Positions 1 through 11,700 of a stretch of 59,981 nt of DNA are shown here, piece by piece; position 1 is the stretch's first letter; each line of letters starts with the position of its first letter. The stretch comes from Gnetum montanum (Eukaryota > Streptophyta > Gnetopsida > Gnetales > Gnetaceae). The stretch covers positions 647-60,627 of the forward strand of contig MNCI01006078.1 of NCBI GenBank assembly GCA_015680685.1, written 5' to 3'. A model generated the notes under the pieces. The model searched no databases. It saw only the letters and a program-made list of their open reading frames with translations, and was not told the DNA's origin. A program made the translations under genes and the position numbers.

Positions 1-206
1 AAAGATCTGTTCACTTGGGGACTCCTACTGCAGGCACATGGAAAATATTCTATCTCTGGAGTGATCAAACTGCCAAAGTTTCGCTACTTCTAGCCTAGGA
101 TGAGAAATGAGGGGAGTGTCGCCCCTTATTTATAGATTTGGCGGCAGACCGCGATATCGTAGGGGACAACGCGATATCGCGGTGCATGCGATATCGCGTC
201 TCATCA
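1..206 (-). repeat. Partial LTR (3' LTR of minus-strand element F), cut by window edge
   Basis: This stretch matches the right-hand end of the LTR copies at 35773-36565 and 57268-58055: the shared block with 'ggactcctactg', a TATTTATA (TATA box on the minus strand), GATATC palindromes and the terminal CTCATCA at 200-206. It is the U3/promoter end of an element read on the minus strand. The left end lies outside the window. Confidence 0.85.
127..197 (-). promoter_or_regulatory. LTR U3 promoter: TATA box plus three GCGATATCG palindromes
   Basis: On the minus strand a TATAAATA lies at 134-127 and GCGATATCG-type dyads lie at 151-160, 171-180 and 188-197, between the TATA box and the LTR edge at 206. 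The same order (LTR edge, GATATC palindromes, TATA) recurs in the LTR at 57268-58055. That conserved position suggests binding sites for a dimeric transcription factor; the function is inferred. Confidence 0.6.
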
Positions 207-1262
207 ACATGCATCATGAAATGCTTGTAGATGGTTTTGAGGATCAGCATTGTATCCCCCTTCAAATCGTGGGATGTTATTCATGTCTAATCTCTTGATC
301 CTACTATCTTTTTGGTGCCTTGTTGGGATTCTAACGACCTCAATTATATCTAGCATACTTTGAGTAGCGAGTAGGGGTTCATCATGATCATATTTTCTAT
401 GGCATCTATGATGCCTATGTTGTTCCCTACTCTCCCTCCTTTCGTAATGTGTTTCTCTAGAGTGCCCTTGTTCCCTTTCTCGATTGTTTTATCTATTATT
501 CCTATTTCACCTACCATTATCCTTAAGGTCTTTTCCTTTGCGACTGCATTTCAATCTTGAAGGAGAGGGGGAAGGAGATGATGAAAGTGAAGAGGAAGGA
601 GGATTGGCACCATGACAGTGCCTACTACCTTCTCTTCAGTGGTCATGGCCTTGGTCGTGGTTATGATCAGAATGTCCATCTTTGTCATGCATTTGTGTTT
701 TTTTTGGACCCTTTATGTCCGTCAATACCAGAATCTAGGTTATGGATAGTTGAGTGAAGATTCTGATACAGAACCCCTTGATCAAAGTCAACTGGAGGAA
801 CATCATTTTGTGGAAGACCTCCTGAGGTTCACCACCCTCATTTTCACTTAGGACATACGGGACATCCTGAGACCACTTCCCCTTCATAGCTTTGTAATGT
901 CTCTCCTATTGTAGGTTCCTTTGATGTTGTGCCTCTGTGGGTTGATACTCTCTTGAGTCATGTTCATGCATAATGTACTCTGCCTGTAAGTGTTGCATAC
1001 CAATTTGTGTGAGAGCATGAAGAAGCATGCTTGGGATTGAGCTATCGAGAGGTAACACTATGTTACCTTCTAAATCACACCAACGCAGTTTGTTCATCCT
1101 GGTGGAGGATAAAGGTAAAGTTTGTTATGTACTCATCAGGATGAGCATATACCACATGAAACTATTGGGGCACTAGTGGATTATCATGTGTACTATGCCT
1201 CCGATTGTGCATTGTGTCAGATCTAGACGGTGAAGCACTCTCATAAGAAGAAGAAGACATGA
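207..1262 (-). pseudogene. Decayed gag-like coding region of element F
   Basis: On the minus strand a reading frame starts at an ATG near 1260 with a Ser-rich start (MSSSSYESASPSRSD) and continues with several in-frame stops through the rest of the internal region. A short open piece is at 1097-906. Its position just inside the 5' LTR and primer site is where gag lies in Ty3/gypsy elements, but I see no zinc knuckle or protease/RT motif. The interval between the two LTRs is only 1.2 kb, so most of the element is missing. The sequence after the left LTR does not show the 'tacccccatga' polypurine-tract complement seen beside other copies, which suggests that a deletion removed the 3' part. The gag identification rests mainly on position. 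Confidence 0.4.
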
Positions 1263-1386
1263 TTGTTTATTCAGTGTGCAATACTTTTTTCTTCTCTTTT
1301 TCAAATAATTTTAAGATAACTAACCCTAAGGGTTCGTTCCAATGATGGGAAGATTCCTAAGTTCTAATTAGTGCACAAACAACATA

Positions 1387-1406
1387 GTCCCCGACAACGG
1401 CACTAA
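1387..1406 (-). other. Primer binding site of element F
   Basis: The reverse complement reads TTAGTGCCGTTGTCGGGGAC and directly abuts the LTR starting at 1407. It closely resembles the TGGCGCCGTTGCCGGGGA-type primer sites of Athila-like Ty3/gypsy elements. It fixes the element's orientation as minus and makes the LTR at 1407-2225 the 5' LTR. Confidence 0.7.
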
Positions 1407-2225
1407 TGATGAACGGTGAGGTACCCCTACGCTCAACCATACGAATACAAGTGTTTATGTGTGATCCAGTTGAACCCCAGGGACTAAGTGCTTATGCACC
1501 TTCACAGAATAAGGATGGATTAGGTGATCATTGTCTTCCCAAGCTTACTTATATGGCATGATTGTATGGTTAAGTAAACTTAAGGTATGTGATTTTTATG
1601 GTTTTTTATGTTTTATGTTCCTGGTGCTTAAAATGGAGAAATGAAATAATTAACAAACTAATTTAATTTAACTAATCAACTAGGCTATAACTAGTCCTAA
1701 CACTAGCATCTGTTCCCACTCTCCATACACATCTTAAACCAGTGTAACACTACTAGGATTACCAAACGGTAGTCGTTACTAGGTTACTAAGTGTTCCACG
1801 TATGCTCGAAGTGGTTGTACTGAGTGTGCTTACTATTGAAAATTAACAAATCAATAAAAACAACCAATTAACTAATGAAAGCATCAAATAATTGTAAATA
1901 ACATTAAATGCAATAAATAAGCTATTCTAAATGTTGCAAGGTTTATCACAAAGTTCGTCTTTATTTCCGAACACAAGGTGTGCTCAAGTACACAATGCTC
2001 AAATAAGTATACGTTCACTTTATGACTCCTACTGCGGACACTCAGAAATAATTCTAACTCTAGAAAGGGAAAACTGCAAGAGTTCGGGTAAGGGACTAAA
2101 AAAACTACTACTGAAACCAAGTGCCATGGTCTCTTATTTATAGGCAATGAGATAGGTTCTGATAGCGGGTGTCTGATATCACTTGTCGAGCTCCAATATT
2201 GCGGTCCCGATATCGTGACTCATCA
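1407..2225 (-). repeat. 5' LTR of element F (819 bp, TGATGA...CTCATCA)
   Basis: It starts TGATGAACGGTGAGGTACCC and ends GTGACTCATCA, matching the other copies of the family across its length, including the conserved 'gaggtacccctacgctcaacc' start and the 'ttgcaaggtttatcacaaagttcg' block near 1935. A minus-strand TATA (ctcttatttatag) is near 2140 and GATATC motifs follow at about 2175 and 2210. It is the right end of element F; the matching left LTR is at 1-206. Confidence 0.85.
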
Positions 2226-2919
2226 ACCTAGTAGCCTAACACTTAGTAACCCAGTAGCATTCTTAACAAGTTTAGGATGTGCACAAAAGGTGGCCCTGGA
2301 TACTTATGTTAGGAAGTAGATTAAGGCATTAGATAGTTAATTAGATTATTTCATAATTAATTACCTTGTTCGTACTTAGACTTAATTAGATCAAATATAA
2401 AATTAATAAAAATAATGTGCCTTAGCTTACACTTAACCATACACCTGCACTTACACAAGTGAAGCCAAGAAGACAACAATCACGTCATTAAGTCACTACC
2501 TTGGTTATTGTGCATTTAGAGAGCTAAAGTCGATGGAATTCAACCAAATCGCTAGTGCAATGCTTGTGATTCATATGGTTGAGCATAGGGACTACTTGCC
2601 ACTCATCACTATGAATATTTGACAAAATTGTAGGTTCCACTAAAATAAGAGAGAAGAATAACTGAATATCTAAGATGGATAAAGAACTATTTCATAATTT
2701 GCTAAGAATAGAAAGTAGGAGAACATATAAATAAGGCTTCAGAGAAGTAGAAGTAAAATATAAAATGATATGATTATACATGAATGAGAATTGTTCCACC
2801 ACACTATCGAAGGGAAGATCCTAGGTTATAAAGGTTTTGCAAACAACCTTACTAGAATTGCTTGGCTTGAATTTCAAGCTCCTAAAAAGGGAGTTTAGTT
2901 GAGTATGACATTTAGGACT

Positions 2920-3179
2920 TATTTCATGAATACTATAGGTTTGAATTTTAAGGTAATAAGTAGGGATCAAAAAATTTTATGATCTTTTAATACTTTAGTT
3001 TTCTGGAAGCTTTAAGCATACTTTAATTAGGCTCAAATTTTGAGGCAAGCATTAAGGATCAAGAAGTTTTCCGATTTTTTTGGTACTATAGTTCCCTAGA
3101 AGCTTTATGTATACTTTAAATAGGCTCAAATTTCAAGGCAAGAATTAAGGATTAAGAAGTGTTACGATATTTTAGTAAG
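2920..3179. repeat. Diverged tandem repeat, ~93-bp period, ~3 copies
   Basis: The motif 'aggctcaaattttgaggcaa...aaggatcaagaagttttccgat' recurs at about 2937, 3030 and 3123, a regular 93-bp spacing. Substitutions are frequent, most of all in the first copy. It looks like an old local duplication. Confidence 0.65.
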
Positions 3180-3420
3180 TCTTTATGAATAATTTAGCTT
3201 ATTTTCAAAATTTCTCTTTCTTGATTCATGTCATGGCCCAATGTGTTGACAATGAGCACATGACATTCTATCACTTTCTGATTTCACAAAGGAGTTCTAA
3301 CATTGTGTGTATTCTGTCTATCCAAATTGATTCTTTGACTCATATGATGGTTATGCTATGAGTCTTATTTCATGGACAAAGTAATCAAAACTGAAAGGGA
3401 GGATGGGGATGAGGTAGAGA

Positions 3421-3457
3421 GGGGCAGGGGGCAAGGGTGGTGGGGGATGGGGGTGGG
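3421..3457 (+). other. G-quadruplex-type G-rich tract
   Basis: Six runs of three to five G are separated by one to four bases (GGGG, GGGGG, GGG, GGGGG, GGGGG, GGG) in an otherwise AT-rich region. The pattern satisfies the usual G3+N1-7 quadruplex motif on the + strand. Whether it folds or has a role is unknown. Confidence 0.6.
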
Positions 3458-3987
3458 ACAAATTAGGCCTAGTACAGAAAACTCAGCTATTCAGAATACA
3501 TAGAAAGTTCCAAACTAGAATTTATAACCAAAAACAATTGAGTAGACATGGCGCTTTTATAATGATTTAGTTACTAAAATGAGTAGCTTGCTCCACCTTA
3601 AAATCAAACCTTGTAATAAGAGATTTCTCAGATATGTTTGCCTTTCTTCATTATCATTGATGTGGAATTTTATTGTGCCTAAGTTGTAGTGGGCTACATA
3701 GAATTAAATTCTAGTTATAATGTTTGGCTGTCTTGGCCCCTGAGTTGACATGGATATTAAAAACAAAGTTTTCATTTAGCTATAACTCCTTTTTATAAGT
3801 TGTAGCTAATGGTTCATATAACTTCCTCTTTAATGCATTTTCTTTATATGTTGATAAATTGAATAGAACCTACTTCTAGTTCAAAACTTTGGTTCTTTTC
3901 ACTTTGTCATTGATGTGGTAATAAAAAAACCCTTAAGAATCATGAGCTATTATAGTTGCACCAAAGTTGATTAGACAAGATTAAATA

Positions 3988-4493
3988 TGCTCATGTAGAA
4001 ACTACATCTAGAAGCAAATTTTGATTATAGCGACCAGTTCTATCGCTAATGTGATGAGGCTTCTTGAAAAGGTTTTTTCAATTCTATGAACTAGTTTTAA
4101 TACTAATGAAACACAACAAAATTTGTTTTGTGCTAAGCTCATGTAGAACTGAAGATTGATTCTAAAACTCATTAATTTTAAACATGCTTATGTAGACCAT
4201 ACAACGAGAACCAGATTTTGGTTATAATGACCAGTTCTAGTGTTGACATGATGAGGTCACTAAGAAAGGCTTTCCTAGTTCTATGAATTCATTAGAGAGT
4301 TGTCAAGGCATGACAAATATTGTTTTGTGCTAGCCTCATGTGGAATCAAAGATTAGCTTTAAAGCTTAATTGTAAACATGCTTTTGAAGAACCTACATCT
4401 AGAACCAAAATTCAGTTCTAGTACTAACATCATGAGGCTTCCTAGAAAAGCTTCTCTAGTTCCATGAACTACTTCTATATTTGACAAGGGATT
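3988..4493. repeat. Diverged satellite-like tandem repeat, ~195-bp period, ~2.6 copies
   Basis: Copies begin near 3988, 4185 and 4379 at a 'tgctcatgtagaa...acatctagaa' motif and share a 'ccagttctagt...acatgatgagg' block and a 'gttctatgaact' block. The spacings are 197 and 194 bp. A weaker further copy may precede it near 3870. Confidence 0.65.
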
Positions 4494-6381
4494 CAATTCT
4501 ATTTAATATTTTTTAAGAAACTTGTAAACATAGTACAAAAAATTATGATTTTGGTTGAAGATTTATGATTCTCTTAACATTTATAATCAAATCAAATTTA
4601 GAATTAGTAAAATACAGTTATCAAGTACAAAGATATCATCCCAAAGTAAATAGTCATAGTAGTTTTCTTTAATAACCAAGGGAAAACAAACCGTACTTTT
4701 AAGGAAGATTCCAATCAAATTAAGTTTAAAAAACTCTTTAATAACTAAGGGGAAATAAATATTTATTCTTAAGATCTCATAGAAACCTATTATTAATTTA
4801 GATGGTTTCCAAATGATTCTTTATAATAAAAAACGTCAAAGAAGTCTATCTATTGGTGATTACATCCCAAATCTTTAGAGTAGATAGCATGTTCAAGATA
4901 TTTTAACTCTTAATAATTCGTTTGTAACTATTAGTCAAGATATGGACATAATATCTTTTGATAATATTGATTTTATTGACAAGGCAAGGGCCTTCTCCCC
5001 CTCTACCCAATATTAATCTTTTCATGGAATGTTTAATTTCCTACCTTAGAGAAGAGGTTTCTTATGATTGGTTGTAAGGATGAAGACCCAAAAAAGGCAT
5101 TCTCAAAATTGTTAGGCCTTTCTTTTTTGTTGATTTGGAGTTTTTCCTCTCTACAATACTCATTTGCTTTTGTACTCTAAATTTTATTTTTAATATATAT
5201 ATACATTGTCTTCTAATTTGTATAGATTGAATTACACAAATATATTTTTAAAGGATAAATCAAATATACTACTAGAATAGGTAGAAGATTACCAATAAAA
5301 TAAGTTTTTGATGAATTTATCTTCAACATAGCATTTTTGCATAACTAAACCACTTCTCACAATATAAGACAAATTTAAAAAGATTTCTTAGTGTAAGTAA
5401 CATTTGAAATTTTCCAAATTTAATGGTAAATTCGAGATTTAACGAAAAAAGTGCCCCAAAAAAAAAAAAAAAAATTGAAGACAACATAAGACATAATAAG
5501 AAATGATTAAAGATTAGCTTTAAAAAAACATAAGTAGATAGAGATCTAACTCTTTTAGAAGTCAATGACAAAATATAACTTAGGTAGCTGACCCATTGGA
5601 AAAAGAATTCATGTAACAGACCCGTCTTACCGAGACAGCTAAGATGATGATGATATGGATGGCCAGTTCCGGTATAGAAAACTCTCTAACTTCATTATTA
5701 GTTTCTAGCGTGTAACATTGACGAAAACTTCGTTGGTAACTATAATTATCTCTTAGCCAGTCCATGCTCTGCGTTGGTGTATCCGTAAGATGTAACGGAA
5801 CTTCAGAACGGTTACCCCTGCATCGTCTTCTTGCAGTGTCTCCGCTATCAATTTCCCGGACTTTTTACCTTTTATTTTTCACTTTTTATTTGTTGCAGGG
5901 CCAGTGATATTTCAAAAAAAGTTTACACTATAAAATGCATAAAGGCATGGTGGGAACCTCCTGCAAGAAGAATAACCGACAAATACGAATCTCACAACAC
6001 TATGATGAAGGTTTATTTAGGTACTTCCTTAAATTAAATAAAACTGAAGAAGGTCGAAAAGGATAAGCTACACGATGAAACGGAGGCCGTAAGATAAATT
6101 GCCAACATGTGGAAAAGAGGCGAGGTTATCAGGGAGTGTAGTTTTTAATAGAATACTAACTCGTCTGTCCTGTTCGGGTGCGTTCAGTGAAATCACAAGC
6201 AGCAAAGTAAATTTCAGTTTTTCAGAATGCATGTACAAAATCCTGGTGTCAATCCATTTCTGTGCAGATGCTCCTTTTAGCCATGGATGGAGCTCGAGTT
6301 TGAGCGTTGCAGAAGGTTCAGACTTTGCAGTGTAGAGCTTCCGTTGGCATGACCTTATCTGCGTCTCTTCCGTGCGTTGCA

Positions 6382-8691
6382 ATGGAGGACCAGCCACAGT
6401 CACAGCCTCGTAAATCTGTTGTTGCGTTTAAATTCAGTCCAGCCATAAAGCTCACAAACACCTCCAACCATGTTTTCCAGTTTCCAAAATTTCGTTTCGA
6501 TATTCTGCAAGCCGCAAATCAGAGAACATCTGCGTTCCTCAGCAACGCGATTTTGAACTTTTCGATGTCGCTTAAACATCGCGAGAACGAGCTCAGGGTA
6601 CACTCTTACCAATTTCCTTTTATGTGTATTTTTTCCCTGGTATGTTTTCGGTGCATGTGAGAATGGAGCTTGATGTGGTTAACTTCGCGCGTAAAGTGTT
6701 CGTGGATTTCTGTCGGCGACGTATTGAGGGAAAAAGCGACGGATTGCAAAGGGTGGCTTTGGCCGAGAACGGGGACAGCGCCTTGCTTTGCAAGCGTGAG
6801 CGCTCCGGAAGTGGCCACGGAGGTGCCTGGCATTCCCAGAATGTCACCCGAGCAGGTTGTGCAGGCATTCAAAGAAGTGCCTGTGTACGCTGTCAGTAAC
6901 CCTTCCAACGAATTCATGCTGATTTCAGACCCTAACAGCAGCAAGTCGCTTTGTATGTTATTTTTTAAAGAGGAGGATGCACAGTGCCTTCTTGAACAGG
7001 TACTTTTTATTATATTTTCTTATTTATCATTTGCTTCCCTAAAATCTACGGGTCTTTGATATTGTTTGTTGTTTAGGCGCTAAATTTTAATTTATTATTA
7101 ATAGAATCTTGTTTTTCCTGTTAAAAAAATTATGGGTTGCGCCTCTGTACAAGCTCACAATTTAGCAGATTATTCTAATCCTTTAGAGCTCCATTGCAAC
7201 TGATAATGAATCTAGTTTGATTCCAAATGTTTTGTAAAGAAATAATACGAAAGCTATGGATAGTACAAAGGTCATTCTATTTCTGAAGAGGTAGGTCTCA
7301 TCGTTGAAACAGTGGCCTGCAATGAGAAGAGCCGTGAACTAGTGAGGAAGTAAATAACATAACAGGAACTCGCATGCTAAGGTTATTCTAGAGTTTCTGA
7401 TAAATCCATGGAAGTATTATCAAAATGAGGGTGCTTGAGGGGCGTGCACTTATCACATAGGAATAGATTTGACATACACACAACTTTGTGCATACCAACA
7501 TATAAAATGATGGTCGAAAATTTCGTCAGTGATGTCATATTCTTCTTATCGATAGATCTGCTGTTTCTACATATTTTGAAGTCCGAATATTTAGCATGTT
7601 TATAGAATTCATTTTACAGAAAATCCACAATGTTTACACGTCATTTGAGAAAGGAAAAAAAGTCATTTTCTCCAGAAAACATGATAATGGAATTATCTTT
7701 TTGAAAATATTAGTGGGCGGATCACAGAACATTTTGTTAAGTCGAAGAACATAAACCTCATGTTTCTGCAGTTTCATCATACACATGACTGCAAGTTCCG
7801 AAATATTGACACTCTTTTTGTCATTATCATTAACAGGTTGTGAACCACATATACATGATCAACTTGTTGATTTTGTTTGACTCTGGCCAGCTGAGCTGTG
7901 GAACCCTTCGTGACCTTTGATAGGATTTTTTGTTTGTTTGCTTGTATTGGTCGTTTCCTTTGGAGAAGATTTTGTCCATATATCTCTACATAGCTACCTC
8001 TTCAACCCTAGGGCAGAAAATGTTTTTTCCCATACTGTTTCTGCTGTGTTTTCTACCGTACATTGTTAATTTTGTTTGTTAATTCTGCCATTATTTTCTG
8101 GATTGCTAATGCAATGCCAACCAGCTGCTAGGTTTCGACCTCCATTGCTTGAGTACATCAACTACTTTGTATTTTTGTTGTGTGCTTATCATTGTTTAAG
8201 CAGTGTCGACCTTGCAGGTGATTGGCAATAAAAATCCTAAACAGCTGTACTATTCTTTCCCAATGTTTTGTTCAATGACTAAGTAGTTTAACTCCTGCAT
8301 AACGAGCACAATTCTGGAGATATATTTATTGTCTCAAGCATATTTAGGGCAAAGCCGTCATCAGTCTGGCCCAAAAATTTTGGTGATGATTACATTTACA
8401 TAGATCTGATTGGCTTTCCCAAATATAGTGGAATCTTGTTTTTCCTAGTTGTCTAAAGGTTTAGGAAAAGAACACTAAGCACATCTTCAAAACCCATAAT
8501 ACCAATCTATGAATTCTGCAAATTCTATAGAGAAGGAAACAAAAGTCTTTCTGTTGGAATGGGCCGTAGTTATGCACATTGAGAGGATTACTACAGTTCA
8601 TTGACATTTCAAGGATGGAAAGAAAATGTACGTGGAACTAAATAAAACAATTATTTCATTTATCTGCAATCCATTTTGCATACTTGCCAAA

Positions 8692-8722
<31 letters not shown>

Positions 8723-11700
8723 ATCAATAAATCAAAAAAAGAAGACGCTAATAATTAAACATATTAGAGGTAAACTAGGTAGTTCCAATGAGCTTTTTGG
8801 GTGGGAATTCTGCTATCTAGCAACAACTGGTAGAAACCCGTTATCTAGCAACAACTGGTAGAAAACATCCGGTTTGTATTGTTAAAACTATTAGACACTG
8901 TCAAATTGTAATGCAAAGTGAAAACAGAAAAAGAAAAAAAATTGTGTGGTTTGTTGTAATTTGATGCCAAAATTAATTTCACCCCTTTGTAATGTAAATT
9001 AGTATAATGGAGTTTGAAAAGAAAAAGGAGGACAAGGGCAGGTCATCATATGATAAACTTGACTTCGATGGTATCAATTGGGGATGGCTTATGAATTGCC
9101 ATGTGTACAGCATGTAGCTTGTACATGATACAAGAGAGATTGCAGAAGCCCAAAGAGCTGAAACTTTATACTTCTTGGAGCTTGAGTAGGATAACAAATC
9201 CTTGTGTGCATTCTCATCATGCAGAAGAAGTTTAGTGTTCATTACATTTGAAGTCTAATCTGAAAGCATTTTCTGCTCATAGTTTGTTTCTTGGTATTTT
9301 TGAACATTAACCTTGTATCATCCTTTATATGTTTTATATTATTTATCCAAAAGATCAAGTCAATAATTGTTGAAAATATTGGATTTTGGAAATTGTACCT
9401 CAAGCATAGGACTATGATTATCTCCAAGTGCATTTCATTGTGAATGAGGAGCCTAATCTGTTTGCAAATTTTTACAAGCATAAACAATAGAAGAGTCTTA
9501 TAGCATATACAAAATTGAAACAAAGAAAGAATCAGCTGATAGTCAAGTTCAATTAAATCAACTATCTCAATATCTGAAAGAACTTATATTTGTAAGTGTG
9601 CACTGATTCTGATCAAATTTATTTGAAAGTTAGTCATGGAGATGGACCTTCATATCATAGATACAAATTTGCCAGTTCCAACTTAAAGCATCCAACCATC
9701 ATACATTTCTGGAGCCTATAATATTATGGCGTCTCCTCAATGAGCCTTCATATTGGATCCAAATCCCATCATTTCAACCTGTGGATGTGTCTTTAAAAAA
9801 GCTCAGAACATCATGTGATGTATGAAACAAAATGTTAAAGAAACTGCTGAAAAATATTGGTAACTGAATGTCTGCCTTGAGCAGACTGTCCTCCAGCCCT
9901 ACAGTCAGATATTAAAGAGGATGGGATGTCCCGGAAAGCCATGCCAACGCCTACCATCAGCAATGGGATGGCTTAATTACTGATGCCTGTTTTTTTGTCT
10001 GCTGATGCAAATTTGTTTTTCTTATTTGGTTTTCCTGTCAGGTGTCTAACTTGGTGGGACTTGCTCCCTGGGGTATAGCCCCTGCTGTTTTGTCCTCTGG
10101 TTTGCCCCAGAGTTTTGATCACTAAATGATGTTTTGGGCTACTTTCTTTCAATACAATCTATTGCCTTTCCCGTCTAAAAAGAAAATATTGGTAACTGAA
10201 TGAACTATGACATTAATATAATTTTTGGTATCTGACAAATAACAAAGCATGCTTTTGCCTAACTCATGCTTCATCACATTCTGCTATTCGTTTGTTCATT
10301 TTTTTACAAGAGCTGTTAGCAGAGAAATGTTAATGATCTACAAAAACATAAATTTTTTCTGCTTTAACGGAATCAATATTGATTTGCACTCTAATTTTTA
10401 AGAAATCAATAAGCTGAACTGGTGTGGACCTTCTGAACTGCCTTAAGAGTTGCACCGCCAATTACTGCATGATAACATACCATTTTTCTAGTGTTATTCA
10501 ATAATGCATAGAGAAACATCCAAATAAACACTAAAATAAAATTCTTTTTCACATTTTATATGAAGATTTGCCAAGCTCGACAGATATCGTTTTCTCCATT
10601 TCTGTTGGTTCTGTCTAGCCAAACATTCTTGCCTGTGTGATATAACAGTTGAAAACCTGGTAAAATTATGTTGCTATTAACGTATGCTTTACAAATACTT
10701 TTTGAAAATAGATTCATATCATTTATAAAACTATACTGAAAAGTTAATGTAATCTGTGTTCAAATGAGAGAGGCGGGACAACGTATCTACTATAGCCAAG
10801 ACCAGACACTGGAACCGGTCTTAAGAAAAAGGTTTAGTATACCTATTAATACATTAATGTATCATGATAATGCTGTTAAAATTAAGCAAAGAATATAAAA
10901 TGGTAAAATATGATCAGATGAATCGTTTCAAGCTGAGTCAGAAGTGCCAATGCCAGGTATTTAAATTAATTAAAAAATTATTTTATGAATGAAGATGCCA
11001 AAACTCTAGTAAAATAATATTATCAAAAGAGATAGTAGATGGAACTTCTACCTGAAGCTAACTATTGGAATTAATCTTTATTGAGGAGGCTAGGGTTCAA
11101 ACATAGGCAGCATAAAGGCTAGTTATTTATGTACTATCATAGTTATTTGTTATGTCAAAGCTAACAAATCTAATTGATAAATGTGCTTCTTTGAGAATCC
11201 TGAGAGAAGCAGTGCTGAACCTTTAGCACCCATGAAGTGCATGGTGCAAAATATTTGTCAAAACTCAAAGTTAACAAAATAAAAATGTTCATGGGATCTT
11301 AGAGATTAATGAAAGCACACGATTAAGGATTAATTGCATTATTTCAAAAGCATCAAATGTTAAAATAATACATAAAATAAATCAATGAAACGATCACCCT
11401 TATGATGCCAACACAGTGTGAACATCAATTCATCATCATCATCATTGTAGAGTTATCCTAACTACATAGCGGTTGGATGTCTGAGTTCTTTTCTGCAATT
11501 CACCTTTGTTAAGAGCCAAATTAACAGCAATGCTTAAATCCTGGATATCTTTTTTAATTTTTGCATATCAAGTATGTTTTGGTTTTTCTCTTCATTGTTT
11601 CCCCCCTAATTAAGTGGCCTTTTCTAACAGGTGCAGTCTCTGGTTTTTCTACACATGACCAAACCATCTGAGATAACTTTTCTTTATCTTTTTATCTATG

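Larger units (their letters stand above)
2226..5765. other. AT-rich intergenic DNA, no recognisable gene
   Basis: No open frame here has recognisable protein similarity; the short ORFs look random. It contains two diverged tandem repeats and a G-rich tract, listed separately, plus an A-homopolymer at about 5457-5473. Confidence 0.6.

Noticed and set aside
11041-11110. Possible SINE B-box ('gggttcaaaca') on the + strand in intron 2
   Set aside because: No A-box at the right distance and no similarity to the two SINE-like copies at 13.2 and 15.6 kb.
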